This document shows, in pieces, positions 45,103 to 53,696 of a stretch of 64,000 nt of DNA. Position 1 is the first letter of the stretch; each line of letters starts with the position of its first letter. The stretch covers positions 124,001 to 188,000 of the forward strand of contig NZ_JAUSST010000002.1 in assembly GCF_030812415.1 (NCBI RefSeq). The letters are read 5' to 3'. The notes under the pieces are model-generated. The model had not been told where the DNA came from and did not search any database. It saw only the letters and a list, made by a program, of their open reading frames with translations. The position numbers and the translations under genes are program-made. Origin of the DNA: Paenibacillus harenae (lineage in GTDB: Bacteria > Bacillota > Bacilli > Paenibacillales > Paenibacillaceae).

Positions 45103-45108
45103 AGTGTA
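45103..45108 (-). promoter_or_regulatory. Candidate -10 box of dctQM
   Basis: TACACT on the minus strand lies 41 bases downstream of the shared element, exactly mirroring the dctP promoter. The -35 region (TTATCA) is weak. Confidence 0.45.
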
Positions 45109-45149
45109 AAAGAGGAAGCCGGTTTTGATAATGCCGTAGGTTTTAGGTA

Positions 45150-45169
45150 TTTTTGTAATTTTTTTAGAT
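45150..45169. promoter_or_regulatory. Shared 20-base element upstream of dctQ (and kdgF)
   Basis: This copy is identical to 43216-43235, has the same orientation relative to its gene, and has the same 41-base spacing to the -10 box. It lies in the divergent dctQ/kdgF region and could serve both genes. Confidence 0.6.
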
Positions 45170-45256
45170 CTTCCAAAACTAGGGTGGTGCCGGCCGCTGA
45201 TAGAAGGTATGATGTTTTTGGAATTGCGCTTAACCTTCATGAAAGGAATGATATGA

Positions 45257-45580
45257 ATGAGCAGACTGAATAACTGGGAAAATGCCGAACCGGGCGTAAA
45301 ACGAAAAATGTTCAATCCGGGCGAGACGATAATGATGATGGAGGTGCACTTCGAGGAAGGCGCGGAAGGTTATATGCACAGCCATGTGCATGAGCAGCTT
45401 TCCTACTGCCTGGAAGGACAGCTGGAGTTTACCGTGAACGGGGAGAAAACCGTCATTTCGGCGGGCGAGACCGTATTTATACCGAGCAATGCCGAGCATG
45501 GCTGCCGGGCATTGAAGAAAAGCAGGCTGTTGGATGCTTTTACGCCGCTGCGGTTGGATTTGCTGGCTGAAAAAATCTAA
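45257..45580 (+). CDS. kdgF: KdgF-like cupin protein
   Basis: This 107-residue single-domain cupin has the metal-binding motif HSHVHEQLSYCLEGQLEF (His, His, Glu) followed by FIPSNAEHGCRA, which supplies the last His. KdgF-type cupins convert unsaturated uronates released by pectate or alginate lyases into the open-chain keto form that enters the KDG pathway; this is family knowledge. The small size, the YMHSHVHEQ motif and the context (TRAP transporter, polysaccharide lyase-like gene, GH105) support this, but other small cupins look alike. It diverges from dctQ and has a GAAAGGA site. A TATGAT box at 45208-45213 is a possible promoter. Confidence 0.7.
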   Translation: MSRLNNWENAEPGVKRKMFNPGETIMMMEVHFEEGAEGYMHSHVHEQLSYCLEGQLEFTVNGEKTVISAGETVFIPSNAEHGCRALKKSRLLDAFTPLRLDLLAEKI

Positions 45581-45902
45581 TTGATTTGATAGATTTGAAG
45601 AAAATTTATAGAAATAAGGGATTTTTACAATAGATGGTCCCTGCCTGGCATGCTATTCTATACGATGAATTGAATATGGAAAGGAATGGAGGCGAGGGAA
45701 GACCGACAGCTAGAGATGGAGAAAACCGAGGAAGAAGGTAAATTATAAAGAAAAATGAAAACGCTTTAACGAAAGTTATATTTGTTTTGGGCGAACCGGC
45801 ACGGGTATCGCATCCGCGAGTGCCGGCTGAAAAGCAAGGCGGAGATTTGACGTTTACGATGAAGGTCGATCCCGATCGGCAGAAACGTAAAGGAGATGAT
45901 TT
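45581..45902. other. 322-base intergenic region before the lyase-like gene
   Basis: No gene was recognised here. It holds an AT-rich start, a TTTACA motif at 45624, a cre-like site at 45756-45769 and an imperfect hairpin with CCGGCAC/GTGCCGG arms (about 45796-45826) in the likely 5' untranslated leader. The ribosome binding site AAAGGAGATGA precedes the next ATG. Confidence 0.5.
45756..45769. promoter_or_regulatory. cre site before the alginate-lyase-fold gene
   Basis: TGAAAACGCTTTAA matches 13 of 14 positions of the CcpA consensus and lies about 135 bases before the start codon. Confidence 0.6.
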
Positions 45903-47993
45903 ATGAAGAAGATTATAGCGATTTCAATGATTTTAAGCCTTCTGGCGAGCTTGGCGGGCATGATCGGGTTCGTCAATGAAGGGCACGCAGCCACCACTGC
46001 TTTCGTACATCCTGGCATCCTGCACACGCAGGCGGATTTCGACCGCATGACGCAGATGGTTAACGCGGGCACGCAGCCTTATCTGGACGGTTATAATCTA
46101 CTCGTTAACAGCTCGCTTTCATCATCCAATTGGACCCCGCGGGCTACCGATACGATCATTCGCGGCGGCACTGGCGACAATGTGGCCTTGTTGTTCATCG
46201 ATGTCGCCCGCGCGTATCAGAATGCCTTGCTGTGGAAGATCACCGGCAACACGGCTAACGGAGACACGGCGCGCAACATTTTGAACGCCTGGTCGTCCAC
46301 GCTTACGACGGTCTCCGGCAATGCCGACCGCTATTTGGCTTCCGGACTTTACGGTTACCAGTTGGCTAACGTGTCGGAAATCATGCGCGACTATCCCGGT
46401 TTCAACGTGACCGACATGGAAACCATGCTGTTGAACGTATTTTATAAGCCTCTTAACGAGCGCTTCCTTATCGGCAATGAATTCGGCGGGGACCACAACG
46501 ACGCATACATCCAAAATTACTGGGCGAACTGGGATCTGGCCAATATGGCTGCGACCGTTGCGATCGGCATTTTTTGCGACCGCCGGGATATTTACGATAT
46601 CGGTGTCGAGTATTATAAACACGGCGCCGGAAACGGTTCCATCTATAATGCGATTCCATTCCTGCATCCGGGCGGGCTCGCGCAGTGGCAGGAGTCCGGG
46701 CGCGACCAGCCGCATACGCAACTGGGAATCGGATTAATGGCCTCGATAAATGAAATGGCTTGGAATCAAGGCGACGACTTGTACGGGTGGGCGAATAACC
46801 GTTTCCTGCGCGCAGCCGAATACGTCGCCAAATATAACAACGGAGACGACAACGTACCGTTTGCAACCTATGAATGGGGCTCCGGCACGAACGGCGCCGT
46901 TCAAACGCAGACGGTCATATCGAACGCCGGCCGCAATGAAATGCGTCCGGTATGGGAAATGATTTATAACCATTACGCAAACCGCAAGGGTCTGTCGGTA
47001 CCCCATATTGCCGCTCGCGCCCAGCTATTGAGACCGGAAGGCGGACCGAACTCAAACTCTGCGCATCCTTCGGCATTCGACCAAACCGGATTCGGTACGC
47101 TACTCTATACCCGGCCGGCCGGCAGCGGCGGAACCGCAACTCTTCCCGGCGGAAACATTCCCGATGGTACTTATCGTCTCATTGTTCGCCATACCGGCAA
47201 GGCTTTGGATGCGGCCGGAACGGCAAACGGTTCAAATATACGGCAATGGACGTCGAATGGGGGAACGAATCAGCAGTGGACCTTAACCCATCTTGGCGGA
47301 GGCCAGTATAGCGTCAAGGGCGTGCAGAGCGGACGTTTTTTGGATATAGCAAGCGCTTCTCCGGATCATGGCGCCAAATTCAACTTGTGGACCGGCAATG
47401 GCGGTGACAACCAGAAATTTGCTTTCATCCCCGCAGGCAACGGTTATCACCGCATCACCCCTGTGCATAGCAACAAGCCGGCTGACGTGGAAGGGATATC
47501 CGCTGCGGATGGAGCCCTTATACAGCAATGGCGATATCTTTCAAGCAATAATCAGCAGTGGAGGCTCGAACCGATATCGGTGAACGTTCGTTTGCAATCG
47601 CATAACTTCCTGGACCGTTACGTGCGGCACTCCAACTACCGGGCGCGGATCGATGCCAACGTCTCTCCGGTTCAAGACGCGCAGTTCAAGATGGTTGCCG
47701 GATTGGCCGATTCGAGCGGGGTTTCGTTCGAGTCCGTCAACTTCCCGGAGCGTTACCTGCGTGTTCGATCGAATGGAGAGATTTGGACGGATACGAACGA
47801 CAGCACGACGACTTTCGCAAACGAGGCGACCTTCCGCCGCGTAGCGGGATTAGCGGACGCCCGAAAGTCGTCTTACCAAACGTGGACGGATTCGACCAAA
47901 TATTTGCGTCATTCCAATTATCTTTTGTATGCCCAGAGCGGATCGGGATCGACGTTCAACGCCGATGCGACCTTTACCGAAACTGCTCCTTAA
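45903..47993 (+). CDS. Secreted alginate-lyase-fold protein with ricin-type and AbfB modules
   Basis: This is a 696-residue exported enzyme candidate. A signal peptide (MKKIIAISMILSLLASLAG..., cleavage near GHAA) precedes an alpha/alpha-toroid domain of the alginate lyase superfamily (about 33-400), with WKITGN, NEFGGDHNDAYIQNYWANWD and DQPHTQLGIGLM phrases. Residues about 425-560 form a ricin-type beta-trefoil with QQW repeats (CBM13-like). Residues about 565-696 form an AbfB/CBM42-like beta-trefoil that usually binds arabinofuranose side chains, with NFLDRYVRHSNY and FPERYLRVRSNG repeats. The binding modules point to arabinan or arabinogalactan rather than marine alginate. The exact bond cleaved cannot be read from sequence. 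It is monocistronic, followed by a strong terminator. Confidence 0.85.
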   Translation: MKKIIAISMILSLLASLAGMIGFVNEGHAATTAFVHPGILHTQADFDRMTQMVNAGTQPYLDGYNLLVNSSLSSSNWTPRATDTIIRGGTGDNVALLFIDVARAYQNALLWKITGNTANGDTARNILNAWSSTLTTVSGNADRYLASGLYGYQLANVSEIMRDYPGFNVTDMETMLLNVFYKPLNERFLIGNEFGGDHNDAYIQNYWANWDLANMAATVAIGIFCDRRDIYDIGVEYYKHGAGNGSIYNAIPFLHPGGLAQWQESGRDQPHTQLGIGLMASINEMAWNQGDDLYGWANNRFLRAAEYVAKYNNGDDNVPFATYEWGSGTNGAVQTQTVISNAGRNEMRPVWEMIYNHYANRKGLSVPHIAARAQLLRPEGGPNSNSAHPSAFDQTGFGTLLYTRPAGSGGTATLPGGNIPDGTYRLIVRHTGKALDAAGTANGSNIRQWTSNGGTNQQWTLTHLGGGQYSVKGVQSGRFLDIASASPDHGAKFNLWTGNGGDNQKFAFIPAGNGYHRITPVHSNKPADVEGISAADGALIQQWRYLSSNNQQWRLEPISVNVRLQSHNFLDRYVRHSNYRARIDANVSPVQDAQFKMVAGLADSSGVSFESVNFPERYLRVRSNGEIWTDTNDSTTTFANEATFRRVAGLADARKSSYQTWTDSTKYLRHSNYLLYAQSGSGSTFNADATFTETAP

Positions 47994-48016
47994 GGCCAAG
48001 TTCAAATGTTTGGAGC

Positions 48017-48053
48017 AAACAAGCAATCCCCATTAGCGGGATTGCTTGTTTTT
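48017..48053 (+). terminator. Rho-independent terminator after the lyase-like gene
   Basis: A perfect stem of 13-14 bp (ACAAGCAATCCC / GGGATTGCTTGT core) with a 7-base loop is followed by TTTTT. It begins 24 bases after the stop. The rest of the 324-base gap holds the tandem cre sites and the next ribosome binding site. Confidence 0.9.
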
Positions 48054-48229
48054 CCTGTACGCGCGGAATGATCCTTTCATTCTGCTTATTTCCGTATAAA
48101 AAGACAAAATAATAGGGTCGAATCGTGAAACTTTTAGGTAGGAAGTCGGATGATTATGAAGAGCGCGTGTTGTAAAATCGAGGGAAAGGGATTCGGCTTT
48201 CGAGTGGAATCCTCTTTTTTTAAATGAAT

Positions 48230-48257
48230 TGAAACCGGTTTCATGAAACCGTTTTCA
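48230..48257. promoter_or_regulatory. Two abutting perfect cre sites before the GH30 gene
   Basis: TGAAACCGGTTTCA (48230-48243) and TGAAACCGTTTTCA (48244-48257) each match the CcpA consensus TGWAANCGNTNWCA at all 14 positions and touch end to end. They lie 60-88 bases before the start codon, so they probably overlap or follow the promoter. Confidence 0.75.
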
Positions 48258-48317
48258 ATCATTGCGGTGTAATGAATGCATGAGAGAAGACCATTTCATT
48301 TTAAGGAGGCAACTCGA

Positions 48318-51300
48318 TTGAAAAGGTTTATGTTAAAGAAAAGCGCGTTTGCGGCGCTGCTTGCCGTTGCATGCTGCATCGCCCCGATCGGTAGTTTATC
48401 GTATGCCGCGGATGCGGGCAAGAAAGTCGAGTATGACGCCATTGTCACTGTTGACGTGTCAAAAACGTTCCAGAAGATCGATAATTTCGGGGCATCCGAT
48501 GCATGGTCGATGGAACCGATCGGGAAGAACTGGACGGAGGAAAATAAATCGGAAGTCGCGGATCTTCTGTTTTCCAGGGAGGATGGGATCGGTCTGTCCG
48601 CGTGGCGGTTCAACATTGGAGCCGGATCGACGGAAACGGACCAAGCGATCATAACGAATCCTTGGCGTCGCTCGGAAGCGTTCAAATCCACGGAGGACGG
48701 GGAATACGATTGGAGCAAGCAGGCAGGGCAGCAATGGTTCCTTAACGCGGCCAAGGAACGTGGCGTCGATACGCTCATCGGTTTTGTCAACAGCCCGCCG
48801 GTATGGATGACGAAGAACGGGCACGCTCAGCCGGATTCGACCGTGGGCTCAACGAATTTAAAGGACGGATACGAGGATGAATTTGCTGCTTACTTGACCG
48901 ACGTCCTGGAGCATTTCGAGAACGAAGGAACCCACTTCGATTATATCAGCCCGATTAACGAACCGACATGGGATTGGAACAAGGCAGGACAGGAAGGGAA
49001 CCGCTATAACAACGACGATATGAAGCGGGTCATACTCGAGCTGTACCGGCAGCTTCAAGCAAGCGGGCTAAATGCCCAGATCAGCGCGCCGGACGGCGTC
49101 GAGATTACGGCGCTACTGGACGACGACGTCTACAAGACGTTCACGAATAATGAACGTTATACGGGCGGGTCGAACAGTCTGGGAGTCGGCAAGTACCGGG
49201 AATATATTAAGGACCTGCTTGGCGACCCGGAGCTGAAGGAAGCCGTGGGCAATAAAATCGCTTCGCATTCCTACTGGTCCGATTACAGCAACCCTGGCGA
49301 TGACCGCCTCGGGTATCTGAGGGATCTTCTGAACGCCAATTTGATCAAATACGGCGCCAAGTATTGGATGAGCGAATATTGCATACTCGGTAGTTACGGA
49401 CCCGGCCGCGATCTTGGCATCGATCCGGCATTGTACATTGCCAGAACGATTCATTTCGATTTGACCCGTGCCAATGCATCGGCTTGGCAGTGGTGGACGG
49501 CCGTTTCCAAAGAAGATTACAAAGACGGCTTGATCTATACGGATTACAACAATCCGGGCGACGAGCAAACTATTTTGGCTTCGAAAATGCTATGGGCGCT
49601 CGGCAACTATAGCAAATTCATTCGTCCAGGCGCCGATCGCGTCGCGTTAACAGGGCTGGATGAAGAGGCACGGAGCGGACTGTTCGGCTCCGCATACCGG
49701 CATGACGGAGAGAAGACCGTGACGGCCGTATTCGTCAACGACAGCGCGGAAGATAAACGCGTTAAGCTTGCTTTAAACGGAATCAACAAGCACGAGTCCG
49801 TCTTTGTCATGAAGCCGTATATGACTTCGGCCGACCAGGATCTTGCCAGAGGCGAAGATGTTCCGGTTCAGGCGGACGGTACGTTCGAAACGATCATACC
49901 GGCCCGTTCCGTCGTTACGCTGAACGGAGATATCGTAAAGGCGAACAAGAAGCCGGACGCTCCGGAGATCGTAAGCGTCAAGCCGCTGAACAAAGGGCTG
50001 CAAGTCGAATTCAGCGCCCCGAAAGGCGCGTATGAATATGAAGTGAGATACGGAGTGAAAAACAACATCCGGGAACTGAAATTAACAGAAATGACCGATG
50101 ATGTTGTCGTCCTTGAAGGTTTGAAGAACGGTGACGAATACTTTGTTACTGTACGAGCCGGGAACGCTATGGGCTTCGGCCCGCCATCGGGGCGAGCCTA
50201 TGGTATGCCGCAGCTGCTTGCACCGACGGGCGTAACGGCCAAGGGCGTCGATGGCGGCTTTACGGTGACCTATGATGCCGAGATTGGCGTTCCCGCCTAT
50301 CGCGTTCGATACGGCACGCAGTCGGGAATATACGATCAACAATCGATAGCCGAAACGCCTGACGGCACCATTCAAGTCGACGGGCTCGTGAACGGCATGT
50401 CCTATTACGGGGTCATAGAAGCGGTTGACGGGCAAGACGCAAGTCCGTCATCCATCCAATTCCAAGTGAAACCAGATGTACCCGCCCCGGGCAAAATCAT
50501 TGCCATACCGGGAAATCAAAAAGCGCTCATCGCATTTGCCCCGGTAGAAGGCGCCGTAGGCTATACCGTAGAAATGGTTTCCGGCTCGCCAAATAGCGAT
50601 CCGGTGCAAAGCGGCAATAATGAAGTCGTGCTGGACGGGTTAACGAACGGATCGCCGATTGCCGTTCGCGTGGCTACCGTCGGCAAAGGCGGCAAAGGAA
50701 CCGGTTATACGGAAACGGAGGTTACTCCGAGAGACGAAGAGGTCCGGTTCGAGGACGGTTTCAACCAAGCGGATCCGTCCCGATATCAGCAGGATGTAAG
50801 CCAGTGGGTGATCGATGACGGCTTGTTGAAGCATGATGGTAAAGACCAAGGCGAACTCAGCATCAAAAATATGCAGCTAATCGACGGCTCCGTTACGGCG
50901 GTCGCCAAGCATGCATCGGCGGACGCGGATTGGGGAATCGCTTTCCGCGGGAGCAGCTATTCGAAAGGCTATATGTTCGGCTATGAGAACGGTGTGCTGT
51001 TTATTCGGAGAGACGGACAAAATTTGGTTCCTCCGGTTGCTTTCGCGGCAAAACCAGGCGAGTATTATAAGCTGGAAATCCGGCTGAACGGGAAGCAAAT
51101 CCAAGGTTATGTCGATGGAAATAAGGTATTCGATCTGACCGATACGGTTTACACAAGCGGGCGCGTTGGACTTCATAGCTGGTCCGGTGCGCAATTCGCC
51201 TACTTGAAGGCGGTTCGGGAAGCGGATAATCTGACATCGGTGCCTGAAATCTACCAGATGAAGGAGGGCGATGGTCAAGTCGCGCTGCAATATAGGGAAG

Positions 51301-51989
51301 TAGACGGTGCGGAAGCCTATGTCATTCGGTACGAGGAAGCAAGCGGAAGCGGCTCCGGTCCCGCCGAGGTGGCAGCGGCTCCGGGATTTACGACCGTTAC
51401 GGGGCTCCAAAACGATATAACGTATTCGTTTAAGGTGGTCGCGATTCGGAGCACGGAAGAAGCGGAGTCGGCTCCCGTGGAAGCGACGCCAAGCCGGAGC
51501 GCCGGTACTGTGCTATACTACGTCGACGCCGGCGACGGGACGCCAAGCCAATTGGAGGATGGGGAAGTTCTCGGAGCGCTTCAGTCGCAAGAAGAGCAGG
51601 AATATGGCAGCGACCCCGTTACGGGCATGAAATGGGGGTACGAAGCCGATAACGGACTGACCTGGGCGCACACCTCTCCGACCGACGCCTATGAATCGAT
51701 TCGCCAGTACGACGGAAACGAGAATGGCAAAGGTCTTGCTTATCGCTTCCAATTGCCAAGCGGTACGTATAAGGTGACGATCGGCTTCTTCGATCCATGG
51801 AAGGCAAGCGACCGTGTGATGAGTGCGACGATTAATGGAGAGATGAAACTGACCGATTATGTCATCGGTTCGAACCGGGAAGCGAAAGCGTTTGACAATA
51901 TCGAAGTGAAGGATGGGGAGCTTGTCGTGAAATTCGTCAAGGCGGGCGGCTCCAAGCCGATGGTAAGCTGGATCAAAGTCGAAAAGTGA
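48318..51989 (+). CDS. Secreted GH30-family glycoside hydrolase with FN3-like, LamG-like and malectin-like modules
   Basis: I start this protein of about 1223 residues at TTG 48318, 8 bases after AAGGAGG; it then opens with a signal peptide (MKRFMLKKSAF..., cleavage near SYAADA). The catalytic domain (about 38-540) resembles GH30 endo-beta-1,6-galactanases: QKIDNFGASDAWSM at the start, acid/base Glu in SPINEPTWDW and nucleophile Glu in YWMSEYCILG. Fibronectin-III-like repeats follow (about 545-800), then a LamG/concanavalin-like domain (about 805-970), another FN3 (about 975-1065) and a C-terminal malectin-like domain (about 1070-1223). It likely cuts galactan or arabinogalactan side chains outside the cell. 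Two perfect cre sites upstream suggest strong glucose repression. The substrate is inferred from family resemblance. Confidence 0.88.
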   Translation: MKRFMLKKSAFAALLAVACCIAPIGSLSYAADAGKKVEYDAIVTVDVSKTFQKIDNFGASDAWSMEPIGKNWTEENKSEVADLLFSREDGIGLSAWRFNIGAGSTETDQAIITNPWRRSEAFKSTEDGEYDWSKQAGQQWFLNAAKERGVDTLIGFVNSPPVWMTKNGHAQPDSTVGSTNLKDGYEDEFAAYLTDVLEHFENEGTHFDYISPINEPTWDWNKAGQEGNRYNNDDMKRVILELYRQLQASGLNAQISAPDGVEITALLDDDVYKTFTNNERYTGGSNSLGVGKYREYIKDLLGDPELKEAVGNKIASHSYWSDYSNPGDDRLGYLRDLLNANLIKYGAKYWMSEYCILGSYGPGRDLGIDPALYIARTIHFDLTRANASAWQWWTAVSKEDYKDGLIYTDYNNPGDEQTILASKMLWALGNYSKFIRPGADRVALTGLDEEARSGLFGSAYRHDGEKTVTAVFVNDSAEDKRVKLALNGINKHESVFVMKPYMTSADQDLARGEDVPVQADGTFETIIPARSVVTLNGDIVKANKKPDAPEIVSVKPLNKGLQVEFSAPKGAYEYEVRYGVKNNIRELKLTEMTDDVVVLEGLKNGDEYFVTVRAGNAMGFGPPSGRAYGMPQLLAPTGVTAKGVDGGFTVTYDAEIGVPAYRVRYGTQSGIYDQQSIAETPDGTIQVDGLVNGMSYYGVIEAVDGQDASPSSIQFQVKPDVPAPGKIIAIPGNQKALIAFAPVEGAVGYTVEMVSGSPNSDPVQSGNNEVVLDGLTNGSPIAVRVATVGKGGKGTGYTETEVTPRDEEVRFEDGFNQADPSRYQQDVSQWVIDDGLLKHDGKDQGELSIKNMQLIDGSVTAVAKHASADADWGIAFRGSSYSKGYMFGYENGVLFIRRDGQNLVPPVAFAAKPGEYYKLEIRLNGKQIQGYVDGNKVFDLTDTVYTSGRVGLHSWSGAQFAYLKAVREADNLTSVPEIYQMKEGDGQVALQYREVDGAEAYVIRYEEASGSGSGPAEVAAAPGFTTVTGLQNDITYSFKVVAIRSTEEAESAPVEATPSRSAGTVLYYVDAGDGTPSQLEDGEVLGALQSQEEQEYGSDPVTGMKWGYEADNGLTWAHTSPTDAYESIRQYDGNENGKGLAYRFQLPSGTYKVTIGFFDPWKASDRVMSATINGEMKLTDYVIGSNREAKAFDNIEVKDGELVVKFVKAGGSKPMVSWIKVEK

Positions 51990-52038
51990 TGCGATCCTGA
52001 GAGTGGATACCGCAACGAACACGATATGATAGAAATTC

Positions 52039-52073
52039 AGGGAGGTGGCTATTTGCCGCCTCTCTTTTTTTTT
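52039..52073 (+). terminator. Rho-independent terminator after the GH30 gene
   Basis: An 11-bp stem (AGGGAGGTGGC / GCCGCCTCTCT, two wobble pairs) with a 5-base loop is followed by a run of nine T. Confidence 0.9.
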
Positions 52074-52346
52074 CAACGACTAACCAATCGACATACAAAA
52101 CGGCGTAGAACATAATAACTGGAATTTCTCCCGTTAATGAGCCGCTCCACATCCACGTTATCGAATAGATTGAATTTCTCCTGTTAATATCTCCGTTATA
52201 CGGTCGGGTGGGTGAGATTGTTTTCATTAACATGAGGAATTCCCTTTAATTCAAACATAGTTGACTTGTATGTTAGTTGATTAGTCCGTCGTAGTTTTTT
52301 TGCGTCGACCAGACAAGTTTGTAATCTTGCCATATTAATTGTAATT
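52074..52346. other. AT-rich intergenic stretch, probably decayed
   Basis: No gene was recognised. Two near-identical 17-base segments (GAATTTCTCCCGTTAAT at 52122 and GAATTTCTCCTGTTAAT at 52172) lie 50 bases apart. The stretch ends in the broken binding-protein remnant, so it may include its former promoter. Confidence 0.4.
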
Positions 52347-52602
52347 TTGTCGAATACGATATCATTGTCCGCCGCAAACATCGCAGCAAGTATGGTTTTG
52401 TCCGCATGCGGGGCGTCTAACGACAAAGGCAACGAAGAGCAGAACGGCAATGCCGCAATTGATGCGGACAAGGGCGCCAATGCCGATGGACCGGTCACGA
52501 TTCGGCTTGCGTTGAATAAAGGCGAGGTATCGGATGACGAGGTAAAGGAATTTGAAACGAATAACCCTAATATCAAAATCGAAAGAGAGGAAATGGATCC
52601 GC
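52347..52602 (+). pseudogene. Remnant: N-terminal part of a sugar ABC transporter binding lipoprotein
   Basis: The frame shows a lipoprotein signal core (AASMVLSACGAS, lipobox LSAC), an acidic linker and the first strand of a type-1 solute-binding protein (VTIRLALNKGEVSDD...FETNNPNIKIE). The expected basic N-terminus and ribosome binding site are missing, and the protein stops being recognisable after EEMDP near 52600, where another gene's frame takes over. It is therefore a truncated, non-functional gene. Intact relatives are over 400 residues. Confidence 0.7.
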
Positions 52603-53560
52603 AGTCGGTCCGAATCCGGGCGACGGTATCGGCACATTGGAAGGGTTCAAGCTCCAGCCGTCGTCACCGCTTATCAATGCGGGAACGCCGATGGCGACAC
52701 CGGGAGTAACCGATTTCTACGGAAACCCGATTTATAATCAGGCACCGGACATTGGCGCTTACGAGGTGCCGATTGTAACCAACGGAGGCTTTGAAGCAGG
52801 AGCGTTAAGCCCCTGGTATAAATGGAACGACGCAGCGATTTCCACTACGAATACAAGAACCGGAAACAAAAGCTTAAGGATTGGAAACGGTCCGGCTTCG
52901 GTGGAACAGGTTATCGCGGTGAAACCTAACACCACCTACGCGCTGACCGGCTATGCGATGGTGCCGGCAGGACAAGAGGCGGTTATCGGCGTCAAGAATT
53001 ACGGCGGTACCGAGGTCTTTACGACGATTGCAAGCACCAGCTATACGAAGGGGAAAGTAATGTTCACCACGGGATCGACTAATACGGCGGCAACCATTTA
53101 TCTCTACCATCCTTCCGGCACTGGGAACGTTTACGGAGACGACTTCTCGGTAGCGGAGGAGACGGCAACCGTCTTGAATGGCAATTTTGAAAGCGGCGCG
53201 CTTAGTCCATGGACAGCTTGGAACAGCGCAGGTATTTCGACGACAAATGCAAGAACCGGAACGTATTCAGCCCGAATCGGCAGCGGCCCGGCTTCGATCG
53301 AGCAAGCCATTGCCGTTAAGCCTAACACGACTTATGTGCTAAGCGGCTACGCAATGGCACCGTCTGGGCAGCAAGTGATTATTGGCGTTAAGAATTACGG
53401 CGGATCCGAGGTTACGACAGCCATTGCAAGCACGGCTTATTCGCAAGGCACGGCAACCTTTACGACTGGAGTTGCCACCACTCAGGCGACCATTTATATT
53501 TATCACCCGTCAGGCACAGGAAATGGTTATGCCGACGATGTCACGGTTACCGAACAATAA
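52601..53560 (+). pseudogene. Remnant: C-terminal part of a parallel beta-helix enzyme with two carbohydrate-binding repeats
   Basis: From about 52607 the frame reads GPNPGDGIGTLEGFKLQPSS-type sequence and then GNPIYN...PDIGAYE, the usual end of right-handed beta-helix pectate lyase-like proteins. Two tandem modules of about 130 residues follow, each starting NGxFExGALSPW and ending YHPSGTGNxYxDD, which resemble CBM4/9-type carbohydrate-binding domains. There is no start codon with a ribosome binding site, no signal peptide and no catalytic helix. The frame is shifted relative to the lipoprotein remnant upstream, so a deletion seems to have joined two genes. The two modules are intact, so recent decay is likely. 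Confidence 0.7.
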
Positions 53561-53575
53561 ACGAAGAGGGCAATC

Positions 53576-53613
53576 GGCTAACCCGGGTTTCATGACCGTC
53601 GGGCTAGCCTTTT
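53576..53613 (+). terminator. Terminator after the beta-helix remnant
   Basis: A 10-bp stem (GGCTAACCCG / CGGGCTAGCC, one mismatch) with a 14-base loop is followed by TTTT. Confidence 0.65.
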
Positions 53614-53696
53614 GCGTTCAACGCATTGACGTTTCTTGAAAAGTCTGTATTAATTATCATGAAATGTTACTGTCTATTGAAGATAAGGAGTGCGCC

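Noticed and set aside
47120..47590. Ricin-like toxin
   Set aside because: The beta-trefoil is a C-terminal binding module attached to a lyase-fold domain; there is no toxin A-chain.
52595..52600. GGATCC at the pseudogene junction as a sign of a cloning chimera
   Set aside because: A six-base restriction site occurs by chance; a natural deletion explains the scar as well, though independent reads would settle it.
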